This document shows, in pieces, positions 35,312 to 43,532 of a DNA stretch of 64,000 nt. The stretch is taken from contig NZ_FZOD01000012.1 in the NCBI RefSeq assembly GCF_900188345.1, positions 62,001-126,000 on the forward strand. Direction: 5' to 3'. The notes under the pieces were generated by a model, which was not told the DNA's origin, ran no database searches, and saw only the letters and a program-made list of their open reading frames with translations. The position numbers were made by a program, and so were the translations under genes. Origin of the DNA: Streptosporangium subroseum. GTDB lineage: Bacteria > Actinomycetota > Actinomycetes > Streptosporangiales > Streptosporangiaceae. Each line of letters begins with the position of its first letter. Within the stretch, counting starts at the first letter, position 1.

Positions 35312-35683
35312 CGCGATCCGTCGGGTGCGGTGACCGCCGTTCCACGGGGTTTTTTCGGGGGTCTGGATCGGCCATTGTCTACGAGCGGTCAACTCCAGTG
35401 TCACCGTATTTTTCGAGATGATTTTCACTGCTCTGGAAAAGCCGGTGGATCCATTGTTTGTGAGGTGAATTAATCACGCCCGTCCGCAGGACGACGATTG
35501 CTGCGGAACGGGCAAAAAACGTTGCGGCACCCGTGGTGGCTCTTTACGGATAGCCGAATTCGAAGCGATGCGCACGGCCCTTTTCCAGCGCCGCCGGCAA
35601 CGCGGCGGGGTCCTCATCGGCCGAGGATTTCACCCGCCGTATTGACCTCGGCTTCATGTTGAAGGGAAGATGGCGCCACACAG
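35312..35683. other. Intergenic region upstream of the terC riboswitch
   Basis: About 370 bases without a gene. It contains a T-tract at 35350-35355 after pip, a near-perfect hairpin CCCGTCCGCAG / CTGCGGAACGGG (35479-35512) followed by an A-run rather than T-run, and presumably the terC promoter. Confidence 0.4.
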
Positions 35684-35782
35684 TGGAGGGGAGTACTCCT
35701 TCGCGGCCGCGTCGTCAGCACGGACCATCTGGTCCCGGCGCGGTCGGCTCGCATTAAGGGGCGAGCGGAGAAGACCTCCGAC
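35684..35782 (+). ncRNA. yybP-ykoY manganese riboswitch upstream of terC
   Basis: The leader carries the conserved yybP-ykoY elements: GGAGGGGAGTA (35685-35695), CGTCGTCAGCACG in the middle, and GAGAAGACCTCC at the end (35768-35779). GGAGG at 35685-35689 can pair with CCTCC at 35775-35779 to close P1. The class senses Mn2+ and often precedes TerC-type exporters. The 3' end CCTCCGAC (35775-35782) is also complementary to GTCGGAGG at 35800-35807, which contains the terC Shine-Dalgarno, giving a plausible translational on-switch. Confidence 0.88.
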
Positions 35783-35799
35783 AGACGTACCAACGCCCA

Positions 35800-35807
35800 G
35801 TCGGAGG
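35800..35807 (+). promoter_or_regulatory. Shine-Dalgarno of terC, sequestrable by the riboswitch
   Basis: GTCGGAGG contains the GGAGG ribosome-binding site seven bases before the ATG. It is an exact 8-base complement of the aptamer's 3' end, so pairing would hide the site when Mn2+ is low. Confidence 0.8.
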
Positions 35808-35814
35808 AACAAGC

Positions 35815-36876
35815 ATGCCACCACCTATGTCCGTGCCCGGTTGGGTCTGGGCTGCGGCCCTCGCGGGGCTGCTCGCGCTCATCCTGCTCGACCTATTTGT
35901 GGTCGACCGGAAACCCCACAGGGTCACCGTGAGTGAAGCGGCGAAGTGGGTCACGTTCTACGTCGGTTGCGCCGTGGCCTTCGGGGTCGGCGTCTGGATT
36001 TTCGGGGGCAGCGAGCACGCGGCCGCCTTCGCCACCGGATACATCACCGAGTATTCGCTGAGCGTCGACAATCTCTTCATCTTCATGATCATCATGGCGA
36101 ACTTCGCGGTGCCGGCGATACATCAACACCGGGTTCTGCTCATCGGAATCATGATGGCGCTGGTCATGCGCGGTATCTTCATCGGTCTGGGCGCGCAGGC
36201 CGTGCAGCATTTCAGCTGGATCTTCTGGCTGTTCGGCGGAATCCTCATCTACACCGCCTGGAAACTCGCCGTCAGCAAACAGGAGGACGAGGAGTACGAC
36301 CCCAACGGGGGCCTCGTCCGGCTGGTCAGGAAATTGTTTCCTGTGACGAGCGAATATCACGGGGCGCGGCTGACGATCAAGCGTGACGGACGTCGCTGGG
36401 TGACCCCGATGCTGATCGTCATCGTCGCCATCGGCGGGGCGGACCTCGTCTTCGCCGTCGACTCCATCCCGGCCATCTTCGGCATCACCCAGGACGCGTT
36501 CCTGGTCTTCGCGGCCAACGCGTTCGCCCTGATGGGGCTCCGGCAGCTCTACTTCCTCCTCGGCGGACTGGTGGAGAAGCTCGTCTACCTCTCCCGCGGG
36601 CTGGCGGTGATCCTCGGTTTCATCGGCCTGAAGCTGGTGATGCACGCCCTGCACGAGAACGAGCTGCCGTTCATCAACGGCGGCGAGCATGTCAGCTGGG
36701 TGCCGGAAATCAACAACTGGGTCTCGCTCGGCGTCATCGTGTCGGTGCTCGGCATCACGACGCTGGCCAGCATCCTCAAGACCCGGCGAGACGAACGAGC
36801 GGGCGGTGGCGACGAGGCCACCGCCGATCAGAGCGAGGCCACCCCTACCGGAGAAGCCGACAAGGCACCGCGCTGA
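35815..36876 (+). CDS. terC: TerC-family metal exporter (Alx/MeeF-like)
   Basis: 353 residues with about nine membrane segments. The TerC signatures are visible: EYSLSVDNLFIFMIIMANFA with the conserved acidic residues, and the second repeat GGADLVFAVDSIPAIFGITQ. Members export Mn2+ and may help metalate secreted enzymes. The Mn2+ riboswitch directly upstream supports this function strongly. A cytoplasmic acidic tail ends the protein. A hairpin terminator lies about 100 bp downstream. Confidence 0.94.
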   Translation: MPPPMSVPGWVWAAALAGLLALILLDLFVVDRKPHRVTVSEAAKWVTFYVGCAVAFGVGVWIFGGSEHAAAFATGYITEYSLSVDNLFIFMIIMANFAVPAIHQHRVLLIGIMMALVMRGIFIGLGAQAVQHFSWIFWLFGGILIYTAWKLAVSKQEDEEYDPNGGLVRLVRKLFPVTSEYHGARLTIKRDGRRWVTPMLIVIVAIGGADLVFAVDSIPAIFGITQDAFLVFAANAFALMGLRQLYFLLGGLVEKLVYLSRGLAVILGFIGLKLVMHALHENELPFINGGEHVSWVPEINNWVSLGVIVSVLGITTLASILKTRRDERAGGGDEATADQSEATPTGEADKAPR

Positions 36877-36980
36877 CGGGGTCGCATCCTGCCGGGCGAG
36901 GTTCGGGAGACAGGTGATCTGTCGCGGGAGTCTCGGAGACGGGGTGCCGTCGATGCGCTGAAAGTCGAGGTGCCGAAAGG

Positions 36981-37010
36981 AGGGAGCGCGGGCTTCGGCT
37001 CGCGCTCCCT
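36981..37010. terminator. Hairpin between convergent terC and hydrolase genes
   Basis: AGGGAGCGCG-(10 nt)-CGCGCTCCCT, perfect 10-bp stem with an inner TTCG loop. Confidence 0.75.
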
Positions 37011-37033
37011 CGGATCGGCGAGGTGGTGAGACC

Positions 37034-38419
37034 TCAGTGGCGGCCGAAGTCGACCCCGGTGGCGTCCTTCAGGTTCTGAGCCGCGTCGAGTGGCAGGAGG
37101 TAGCCCTTCCGGAGGTTGTTCGCGTCGGCCCGGACGACGGCGGCGACGTACAGGCCCCGAAGGCGGTAGAGCTGCTTGAGCCTGGCCTGGTCGAAGGGCA
37201 CGTGCGTGCCGAACAGCCGGCAGAACGACTCTCCCGAGTTGTCTCCGGTGTTGAGGGCGGTGGGCGCCGCGACCTGGGAGAGCCGGATGCCTCCCTGGGC
37301 CAGGCCCAGCTCGTCGCGGACCTTCGTGCCGTCGGGATTGAATCGCAGCGGGGGAGCGGCCGGGGGAGCGATCCCGCGCTCGACCCAGCGGGTCAGGTGA
37401 TCGTAGGCGGCGGCGATCACGTGGTTCAACGGCACGCGGCTGAACGGCGGCTGGTCGCAGCTGTAGGTGGGGGCGCTGCCGAGGTCGCGGGTCAGCAGCG
37501 GGCGCCGGTACTCCTGGCCGGTCCAGCCGGAGTGGGCCGCGCCGGCGACCTCCCAGTGGCGGAACCGGTCACCGTCCGCACGATGGACCGGTGATCGCAC
37601 ATCGGTCTCCGACAGCACCTGGAACACCGGTTCGGCGCCGACGCGGGTGGGGGCGCTTCCGACGATGTTGGCGAACCCGTCGAAGACGCTCTCGATCTGG
37701 GGTAGCACTGCGTCGTAGTACACGGTCATCCGGCTCGCGGACTGCGAGGCGCCGATGGCCAGCACCGTGTCCACCTTCAACCGGCCCAGGGGAGACGCCC
37801 CGCCCCGAGCCCGGATGGCCTTGGCCGCCTGGGAGAAGATGTCGTAGGAGAGCTCGTCGGCGGTGAAACGGCCTCCGCCCGTGACGTCCAGGTCGCCGTA
37901 GCGGGCCGGGCTCCATCCGCGGAGCTGGTCGACCCCGACCCGCTGCGCGGAGATGCCGACCCACGCGTACCCGGAACGGGTGATCTGGTCGGGGCTCCAC
38001 AGCGCGTCGAGATCGTACCCGGCGGTCACGTTCTGCCATTCGGCGAGTACGGTGCCGTTGAAGGTGGCCTGGTGGGCGGGGCGGCGCACGATGATCCGGG
38101 TCCGGTAGGGGACGTCCGAGGCGAGCAGTTGCCCGGTCGTGGCATAGGCGTCCGCCGCACCGGAGAGGTAGAACTCCTGCTCCACGTAGCCGCGGGCGGC
38201 CAGGTTCACGTTGGTGGACATCCAGGGGTAGGTGTTCTTCACGTCCGGTGAGGACGGGTCACCGGGGACGGAGCCGGGAACGGGCCCGTCGACGATCGGC
38301 ACCGAGACGGGTGTAGGAGCTGATCGCGGTGTTTGTCGGGCGTGGGCCGGTCCGGTCGCGAACCCGGCGACCACGATGCCTGCCACCATGACTCTGACCA
38401 TTTTCACCAGCGAGACCAT
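37034..38419 (-). CDS. Secreted alpha/beta hydrolase domain protein
   Basis: 461 residues. A signal peptide (VRVMVAGIVVAGFATGPAHA) is followed by a domain typical of the alpha/beta-hydrolase-like family Abhydrolase_10: VLAEWQNVTAGYDLDALW, then the nucleophile region LAIGASQSASRM. C-terminal residues include the histidine in WEVAGAAHSGW. The family consists of poorly characterised extracytoplasmic esterase-like proteins. The ATG has AAGGAG upstream. It stands alone. Confidence 0.85.
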   Translation of the reverse strand: MVSLVKMVRVMVAGIVVAGFATGPAHARQTPRSAPTPVSVPIVDGPVPGSVPGDPSSPDVKNTYPWMSTNVNLAARGYVEQEFYLSGAADAYATTGQLLASDVPYRTRIIVRRPAHQATFNGTVLAEWQNVTAGYDLDALWSPDQITRSGYAWVGISAQRVGVDQLRGWSPARYGDLDVTGGGRFTADELSYDIFSQAAKAIRARGGASPLGRLKVDTVLAIGASQSASRMTVYYDAVLPQIESVFDGFANIVGSAPTRVGAEPVFQVLSETDVRSPVHRADGDRFRHWEVAGAAHSGWTGQEYRRPLLTRDLGSAPTYSCDQPPFSRVPLNHVIAAAYDHLTRWVERGIAPPAAPPLRFNPDGTKVRDELGLAQGGIRLSQVAAPTALNTGDNSGESFCRLFGTHVPFDQARLKQLYRLRGLYVAAVVRADANNLRKGYLLPLDAAQNLKDATGVDFGRH

Positions 38420-38513
38420 GCTTCACATCTCCTTCCGGCACGGCCGGGCGGGCGGCCGCACCCAGGGATGATCTCCGGCGGCGGATCATTCGGCATCGGT
38501 GAAATCACCGGTC

Positions 38514-38690
38514 TTACCGGTGTGACCGTGCGGGGGCGCGACCTCGCGGCGATGATTCGGCCATCCCGGAAGGCCTCCGCACTCCAGGGGCGAAATCCAG
38601 CGTCCAGGTGTCGTTGCCGAGGGTGGCGCGGGCGAACACGTCCCACCGATCGGCTGTCTCCTGGTCGGCCCGGGCGTCGTCGGTCGGCAT
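38514..38690 (-). CDS. Small hypothetical protein (58 residues)
   Basis: Starts MPTDDARADQETADRWDVFA and continues RATLGNDTWTLDFAPG before a basic tail. The ATG is preceded by GAGGAGG at ideal spacing, which is the main reason to believe it. No family is recognised. The basic tail (SPRGRAPARSHR) looks like out-of-frame GC-rich sequence, so the gene could be truncated or frameshifted after about residue 40. Confidence 0.4.
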   Translation of the reverse strand: MPTDDARADQETADRWDVFARATLGNDTWTLDFAPGVRRPSGMAESSPRGRAPARSHR

Positions 38691-38929
38691 CCGTACCTCC
38701 TCGACCAGACGGCAGGGCACCCGGATCGTCGTAGATCACCGACCGCGAGTACAGCAGGCTATACCCCGTTTGTCTCGCTGGTGGGATCGCTCCCAGCGAT
38801 GATCGTCCGTAGTTTCGAGACGGCGCCGAGCGGCCATCGATACACGGCCTCGACGGCACAGACTCCTCCACCACGCACAGTGGCCCAGGCGCGCCGTCTC
38901 CGTACATCAAACCCCCCGGAGGTATTTCT
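38691..38929. other. Intergenic region between small ORF and acyltransferase
   Basis: About 240 bases; nothing beyond probable divergent promoters is seen. Confidence 0.3.
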
Positions 38930-40081
38930 GTGTTCGCTGTCCGCCCACCCATCGAGCCGGGTCCGAACCCGCGAGGGCCCGCAGACGGCGAAGCCCTGGA
39001 GCGGATGACGTGGCCCGACGTCGCCAAGGGCGCGTGCATCCTGCTCGTCGTGCTCTGGCACGTCATCATGAAGCACTACCTGCAGCTCGACTGGCACCTG
39101 TCGATCCCGGTCCCCGGCGCCTGGGGCACGGTGACCGAGCAGTTGCTCCCGCTGCGCATGCCGCTCTTCTTCACCATCTCCGGCATGTTCGCCATCGGCG
39201 CGGTAAACCGGCCCTGGCGGGTTCTCGGCCGCTCGAAGGTGGCCAGGTTCCTCTATCTCTACGTGCTGTGGCTGTTGATCCACACCGCGCTGCTGACGCT
39301 CGTCCCGGACTTCGACACCGCCCGCGCCGACGGCCTCGTCGGCCTGCTGGCCCAGTTGACGATCACCCCGTCCAACCTGTGGTACCTGTATGCGCTCGCC
39401 CTGTATTTCGCCATCGCCAAGGTCGTGCGCCGTCTTCCGGCGCCCCTGGTAGTCGGGGCGGCCTTCATCCTGTCGGCGGCGGCCTCAGCAGGGCTGCTGG
39501 AAATGCCGGGCGACCGAGGCGGCGTGTACAAGAACCTGGTGTTCTTCCTGGCCGGGATGTACTTCCGGCCGATCGTGGAACGGCTCGCCGCCTCCGCAAA
39601 CCGGCCACGCCTCGCGGTGCTCGGCGTGTCCTACATCGGGATCCTGGCGGCGATGGCGGTCACCGGCGCAGACACCTGGCCGGGCGTCTGGCCGCTGGCC
39701 TGCGTCCTCGCGGCGGTGCTCGGAGTGACGGCTGCGGTTCTGGTCAGCCGTTGGGTCTGGTTGGGGAACTGCCTCGCGGCACTCGGCCGCGGCACTCTTC
39801 CCATCTACGTCATGCACATGCCGCTGCTCGCGCTGCTGCACCGGGCCCTGGTCCCGCCGCTCTCCGTCGACATGGACGGCAGGCTACGGCTGGTGCTCGC
39901 CGTCGTCGAACCGGTGATCCTGAGTGCGGTCGTGGTGTGGCTGTGTCGTTTGCTGTACCGGGCGCTGGTGAAGATGCGCGCCGGATGGTTGTTCGAACTG
40001 CCCTGGGCGCAATCTCACCGCTCACCGGCGTGGCCACGCCCCAGCGGGAGCCAACGAAACAAGATCTTCAGTGGCCTTTAA
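38930..40081 (+). CDS. Acyltransferase-3 family integral membrane protein
   Basis: 383 residues and about ten membrane helices. The family start is seen in DVAKGACILLVVLWHVIMKH with the conserved histidine, and RMPLFFTISGMF follows. Such proteins transfer acetyl or other acyl groups to sugars or polymers across the membrane. GTG start with GGAGGT upstream. Its stop overlaps the 3' end of the convergent membrane-protein gene by four bases. Confidence 0.9.
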   Translation: MFAVRPPIEPGPNPRGPADGEALERMTWPDVAKGACILLVVLWHVIMKHYLQLDWHLSIPVPGAWGTVTEQLLPLRMPLFFTISGMFAIGAVNRPWRVLGRSKVARFLYLYVLWLLIHTALLTLVPDFDTARADGLVGLLAQLTITPSNLWYLYALALYFAIAKVVRRLPAPLVVGAAFILSAAASAGLLEMPGDRGGVYKNLVFFLAGMYFRPIVERLAASANRPRLAVLGVSYIGILAAMAVTGADTWPGVWPLACVLAAVLGVTAAVLVSRWVWLGNCLAALGRGTLPIYVMHMPLLALLHRALVPPLSVDMDGRLRLVLAVVEPVILSAVVVWLCRLLYRALVKMRAGWLFELPWAQSHRSPAWPRPSGSQRNKIFSGL

Positions 40082-40773
40082 AGGTCCAGGTCGGAGCGGC
40101 CGAAGCGGTCGCGCAGGAAACGGCCCTGGTCGCGCAGGGACTGCTCGTCGCCCCGGTGTACGGCCTGGGCCACCTCGTGCAGCTTGGCGTCCAGCAGGTC
40201 GAGCTGGACCAGAAGCTCCTCGTGGGCGCTGTGCTGGCGGTCGGCGCTCCGGGTGAGGGCATAGGTGCGGGGCAGGTTGGCGTAGGCCTCCAGGCTGGCG
40301 GGAAGGTAGGCGCGGATCGTCTGCGAGACGATGTGCAGGTGGTCGGGGGAGGTGGTCAGCACCTCGGCCCGGCCCAGCACGCCGCCGAGCACGTCGGCCA
40401 GGTCGCGGAGCCTGGCCCGCACGTCCTCGGGGAACCGCTGGGAGCCGTCGACCTTGCGCAGCAGCGCGTCGAGGTCCGCGCGGAGCGCGGTGGTCTCGAC
40501 CTCGGCGTGGGAGACGGCCAGCCTGATCCTGTCCGGCGGGGCCAGCAGCGCGCCGACGCCGTACAGCCCGGCGACCACCACCGGCCATAACGCGCCGGCC
40601 AGGCCGAGGAAGTGCGCGCCGAACCCCACCAGTGCCAGCACGCAGCCGGCGATGTTCTTGGTGGAGCCGAGATATCTCAGCACCCGGTCAGCGATCACGG
40701 TGACTCCCGCCGCCTGGGGGAGGCCGGTGACCCGGTCTCTCCGGAGGTTCGTGTGGCGATTACTGGTAACCAC
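40078..40773 (-). CDS. Membrane protein of the telA-type operon
   Basis: 231 residues. Two membrane segments lie at about 38-78 (IAGCVLALVGFGAHFLGLAG and WPVVVAGLYGVGALL), followed by a long, mostly helical cytoplasmic part with heptad-like leucines. No named family was recognised. The GTG start lies inside the end of the VWA gene (14-bp overlap), so expression is coupled. It is the last of four genes with TelA, and its helical tail could contact TelA; this is inference. Confidence 0.75.
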   Translation of the reverse strand: MVTSNRHTNLRRDRVTGLPQAAGVTVIADRVLRYLGSTKNIAGCVLALVGFGAHFLGLAGALWPVVVAGLYGVGALLAPPDRIRLAVSHAEVETTALRADLDALLRKVDGSQRFPEDVRARLRDLADVLGGVLGRAEVLTTSPDHLHIVSQTIRAYLPASLEAYANLPRTYALTRSADRQHSAHEELLVQLDLLDAKLHEVAQAVHRGDEQSLRDQGRFLRDRFGRSDLDL

Positions 40774-42373
40774 GGATCTCCTTGAACGCTGCGGCCAGTG
40801 ACCCGGTGCGGGCGTCGAAGACGGCGCCGCGGGTCAGCGTGGCGATCTTCTGCATCTCGTCCACGTCGCTCTCGCCGAACAGCACGACAAACGTCCTGAC
40901 CTTCTGCTGCGCCTCGGGCAACGTCTGACGGAACGCCTCGAAGTCCTCGTAGGAGGAGCCGTCGGTGTTCTCGCCGTCGGTCATCAGCACGACGGAGGTG
41001 TAGTGCCCGTCGCCGCCCGTGGCTGCTTCCCGGTAGGCGGCCCGAAGCCCGTCGTAGATCGCGGTCCCGCCGCTCGCCTGGAGCCGCTCGGCGTAGGACT
41101 TGATCTGCGCCAGGACCGGTTCCGGGTCCCGTTCGGGAAGCACGAAGGGTTTCGGCTGTCCGGCGGAGTCGTTGAACGGGATCAGCACCACGTTCTCGCG
41201 GTTGCGGAAGCGGGAGAAGGTGCCGGATGCCGAGGTGTCGGCGCCGGTGAGCGTGACCAGTGCCCGCCGCAGCGCGTCGATCCGCTCGCCCTGCATCGAC
41301 CCCGAGGTGTCAAGTACGAACAGCGCCCGGGCCGGGACGCGCACCTCGTCCAGGTAGGCGGTGATCAGCGCGTCGGCGGCGGCCCTGCGGTTGGGGAACG
41401 GCAGCTCCAGCAGCGGGGCCGAGCCGAACTCGGGACCCGGACGGACCTCGGGCACGATCGGCCGCCGGTGGGTAGTGGTCATGATCTCCTTCTGCGCGGC
41501 GGGCGTGCGCAGCCAGGAGGTCAGCTTGCCGTACAGGTCCTTCTTGTCGGGCTTGGCCGAGGCGAGCAGGGTCAGCGGATAGTCCGCGGTGACCACGCCG
41601 TCGCTCGGGTAGATCACCGTCAGGCCCTTCAGCCCGAGCAGCACCGACTCGTAGTTCACGATGCCGTCGACGCCGCCCTCGCGGGTGTAGGCGTCGGCGA
41701 GCCAGCCGGACGACCCCGCGGTGAGCCTCTGCGCGGAGAAGAACTCCTTCAGCTTCGGCGTGACCGCGGAGACCTGCTGGGTGCTCAGCGCCTCTCCGGC
41801 GTCCGACAGCGCGGCGGCCACGCCGACCAGCGCGGAGAAGCCCGAGTTGGAGGAGGCGGGATTGGTCATGCCGAAGGTGAAACGGCCCTCGCGCGCCGCG
41901 GTCGCGATCTGCTCCCAGCTCACGGCTCCGCTCTCCCAGCCGAGCTCCCGGGCCTTGGCGGTCTTCAGGCCGAGCAGCACGGGGGAGGCCATGACCTTGG
42001 TCTCGGTGGACAGCCGGGCGGACGCGCCGTCGATCAGCGACAGGTAGCGGTTGGAGGAGAACCAGATCGCGTCGTAGGCGCCGTCCGCGCCGCCGCTCGC
42101 CACCTGCTCTGCGCCGTCCAGCGTGCCGGTGTAGGAGATCTTGACCTTCACCCCGGAGCGCTGCAACATCGGTTCCAGGTCCTTGACCTCGCTGCCGGCC
42201 AGCACCCGGAGCACGTCGGGGCCGTCCTCCGTGCCCGACGCCTCCGAGGAGCACGCCGCCAGGGTGGCCGCGCTCAGCAGCGTCAGGGCGACCACGGACA
42301 GCCGTGCGGCCAGCCGTACGGCCGACCGGATGCCCCGGCCGTGCGCGGTGCCCGCCGGATGGACGGCGCTCAC
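40760..42373 (-). CDS. Lipoprotein fusing a binding-protein domain to a VWA domain
   Basis: 537 residues. The leader ends in the lipobox LSAATLAAC (Cys at 41). Residues about 50-320 resemble an ABC-type extracellular binding protein (SBP_bac_11-like; VLRVLAGSEVKDLEPMLQ). Residues about 345-537 are a von Willebrand A domain with a full MIDAS set: DTSGS in LFVLDTSGSMQGER, the threonine in SGGTAIYDGL, and the aspartate in VVLMTDGENTDGS. It should display a metal-dependent adhesion domain on the outside of the membrane. The GTG start overlaps the telA stop. Confidence 0.88.
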   Translation of the reverse strand: MSAVHPAGTAHGRGIRSAVRLAARLSVVALTLLSAATLAACSSEASGTEDGPDVLRVLAGSEVKDLEPMLQRSGVKVKISYTGTLDGAEQVASGGADGAYDAIWFSSNRYLSLIDGASARLSTETKVMASPVLLGLKTAKARELGWESGAVSWEQIATAAREGRFTFGMTNPASSNSGFSALVGVAAALSDAGEALSTQQVSAVTPKLKEFFSAQRLTAGSSGWLADAYTREGGVDGIVNYESVLLGLKGLTVIYPSDGVVTADYPLTLLASAKPDKKDLYGKLTSWLRTPAAQKEIMTTTHRRPIVPEVRPGPEFGSAPLLELPFPNRRAAADALITAYLDEVRVPARALFVLDTSGSMQGERIDALRRALVTLTGADTSASGTFSRFRNRENVVLIPFNDSAGQPKPFVLPERDPEPVLAQIKSYAERLQASGGTAIYDGLRAAYREAATGGDGHYTSVVLMTDGENTDGSSYEDFEAFRQTLPEAQQKVRTFVVLFGESDVDEMQKIATLTRGAVFDARTGSLAAAFKEIRGYQ

Positions 42374-43530
42374 GGCGTGACCTCGCGGTTGGCGCGCTCC
42401 AGATAGGTCTTCGCGTTGTCCAGTTCGACGCTCAGGCTGCTCACGGTAACGGCCATGTTCTCCACGGCCTGCGACCGGAACGAGTCGATCATGTCCATGG
42501 TGGCGTAGACGTTGTCGAAGGCCTTGCGCAGGGAGTCCATGTCCACGGTGGTCGAGGCCGCCTGCGTCTGGATGGCGCCCGCCTGGGTGCGGAGCATCTC
42601 GCTGGTGGCCAGGATCAGGTCGCTGGTCGTGGCGTTCAGCGCGGTGATCTGATCAAGCACCAGTTTCTGGTTGGCCAGGGCCTGGGCCACGGTCACCGCG
42701 GTGCGCAGAGCCGAGATTGTCGTGGTGGTGGCCCGGTCCACGCCCTTGCTGAGCTCCAGGTTGTTCTTGCGGACCAGGTCGAGGGCCAGGTAGCCCTGCA
42801 CGGAGACCGCCAGCTGGGTCAGGATGTCCTGGTGCTTCTGCCGTACGGAGAACAGGGCGTCGGAGCGGAGCGCGGTCGCCTTCTCCGGGTCGGTCGCGTC
42901 CAGGACCAGGAGGTGGTCCTCCAGGGCGGCGTCGAGCGCGGCGGCCATCACCGCGTACTCCTGCAGGCGGGTCATCGCCTCCCAGAGGTTCGCCTTCTCG
43001 CCCTCGATCGCGGCGTTGTCCTTCAGCAGCTCGTCCTGGCCGGACTTCAGCGCCCGGATGATGTCGTCCAGGTGCTTCTGGGCGGACTGGTACTTCGCGA
43101 AGTAGTCGCGCAGCCGATCTCCGAACGGAATCAGCCCGAGCAGCTTGCGCGGGCCGCTCGCCGCCTGCTTCGGATCGAGGTCCACCACGGTACGGCGCAG
43201 AGCCACCAGCTGGCCCGCCACCCGGACCTGAGCGTCGGCGCCCTCCCCCTTGGCCGAGGCCAGAGCCGCCACCGGACGCTTCAGCATCCGGTTGGCCACC
43301 TGCGAGGCGGAGCGGATCTCGCCGTCGCCCATCGAGGAGATGTCGTGCACCTTGCGGGTGAAGTCCGGAACCCGGGGGTCCATCGTGGCCAGCTCCGCGG
43401 CGAACTCCTTGGCCTTGGCGGTGAGCTCGGCCTCGCGGCCGTCGGCCAGGGGGAGCATGGTCGCCGCCTTCGCGGCGGACACGGCGGCGACGGGGGCGGG
43501 CGGGGTGAGCGTCAGATCGCTCTCGGCCAT
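42370..43530 (-). CDS. telA: TelA/toxic-anion-resistance family protein
   Basis: 386 residues, soluble and largely helical. It matches the TelA (PF05816) layout: SQVANRMLKRPVAALASAKG near residue 78, the FGDRLRDYFAKYQSAQKHLD segment, and a C-terminal helical bundle with KTYLERANREV. Family members are linked to tellurite and cell-envelope stress resistance, with unknown biochemistry. It is preceded by a binding-protein gene 2 bp away and followed by the VWA lipoprotein with a 4-bp overlap. Confidence 0.92.
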   Translation of the reverse strand: MAESDLTLTPPAPVAAVSAAKAATMLPLADGREAELTAKAKEFAAELATMDPRVPDFTRKVHDISSMGDGEIRSASQVANRMLKRPVAALASAKGEGADAQVRVAGQLVALRRTVVDLDPKQAASGPRKLLGLIPFGDRLRDYFAKYQSAQKHLDDIIRALKSGQDELLKDNAAIEGEKANLWEAMTRLQEYAVMAAALDAALEDHLLVLDATDPEKATALRSDALFSVRQKHQDILTQLAVSVQGYLALDLVRKNNLELSKGVDRATTTTISALRTAVTVAQALANQKLVLDQITALNATTSDLILATSEMLRTQAGAIQTQAASTTVDMDSLRKAFDNVYATMDMIDSFRSQAVENMAVTVSSLSVELDNAKTYLERANREVTP

Positions 43531-43532
43531 TG

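Noticed and set aside
35479..35512. Intrinsic terminator for pip
   Set aside because: The hairpin is good but is followed on the plus strand by an A-run, not a T-run, and lies 170 bp beyond the stop codon; left as an unexplained hairpin.
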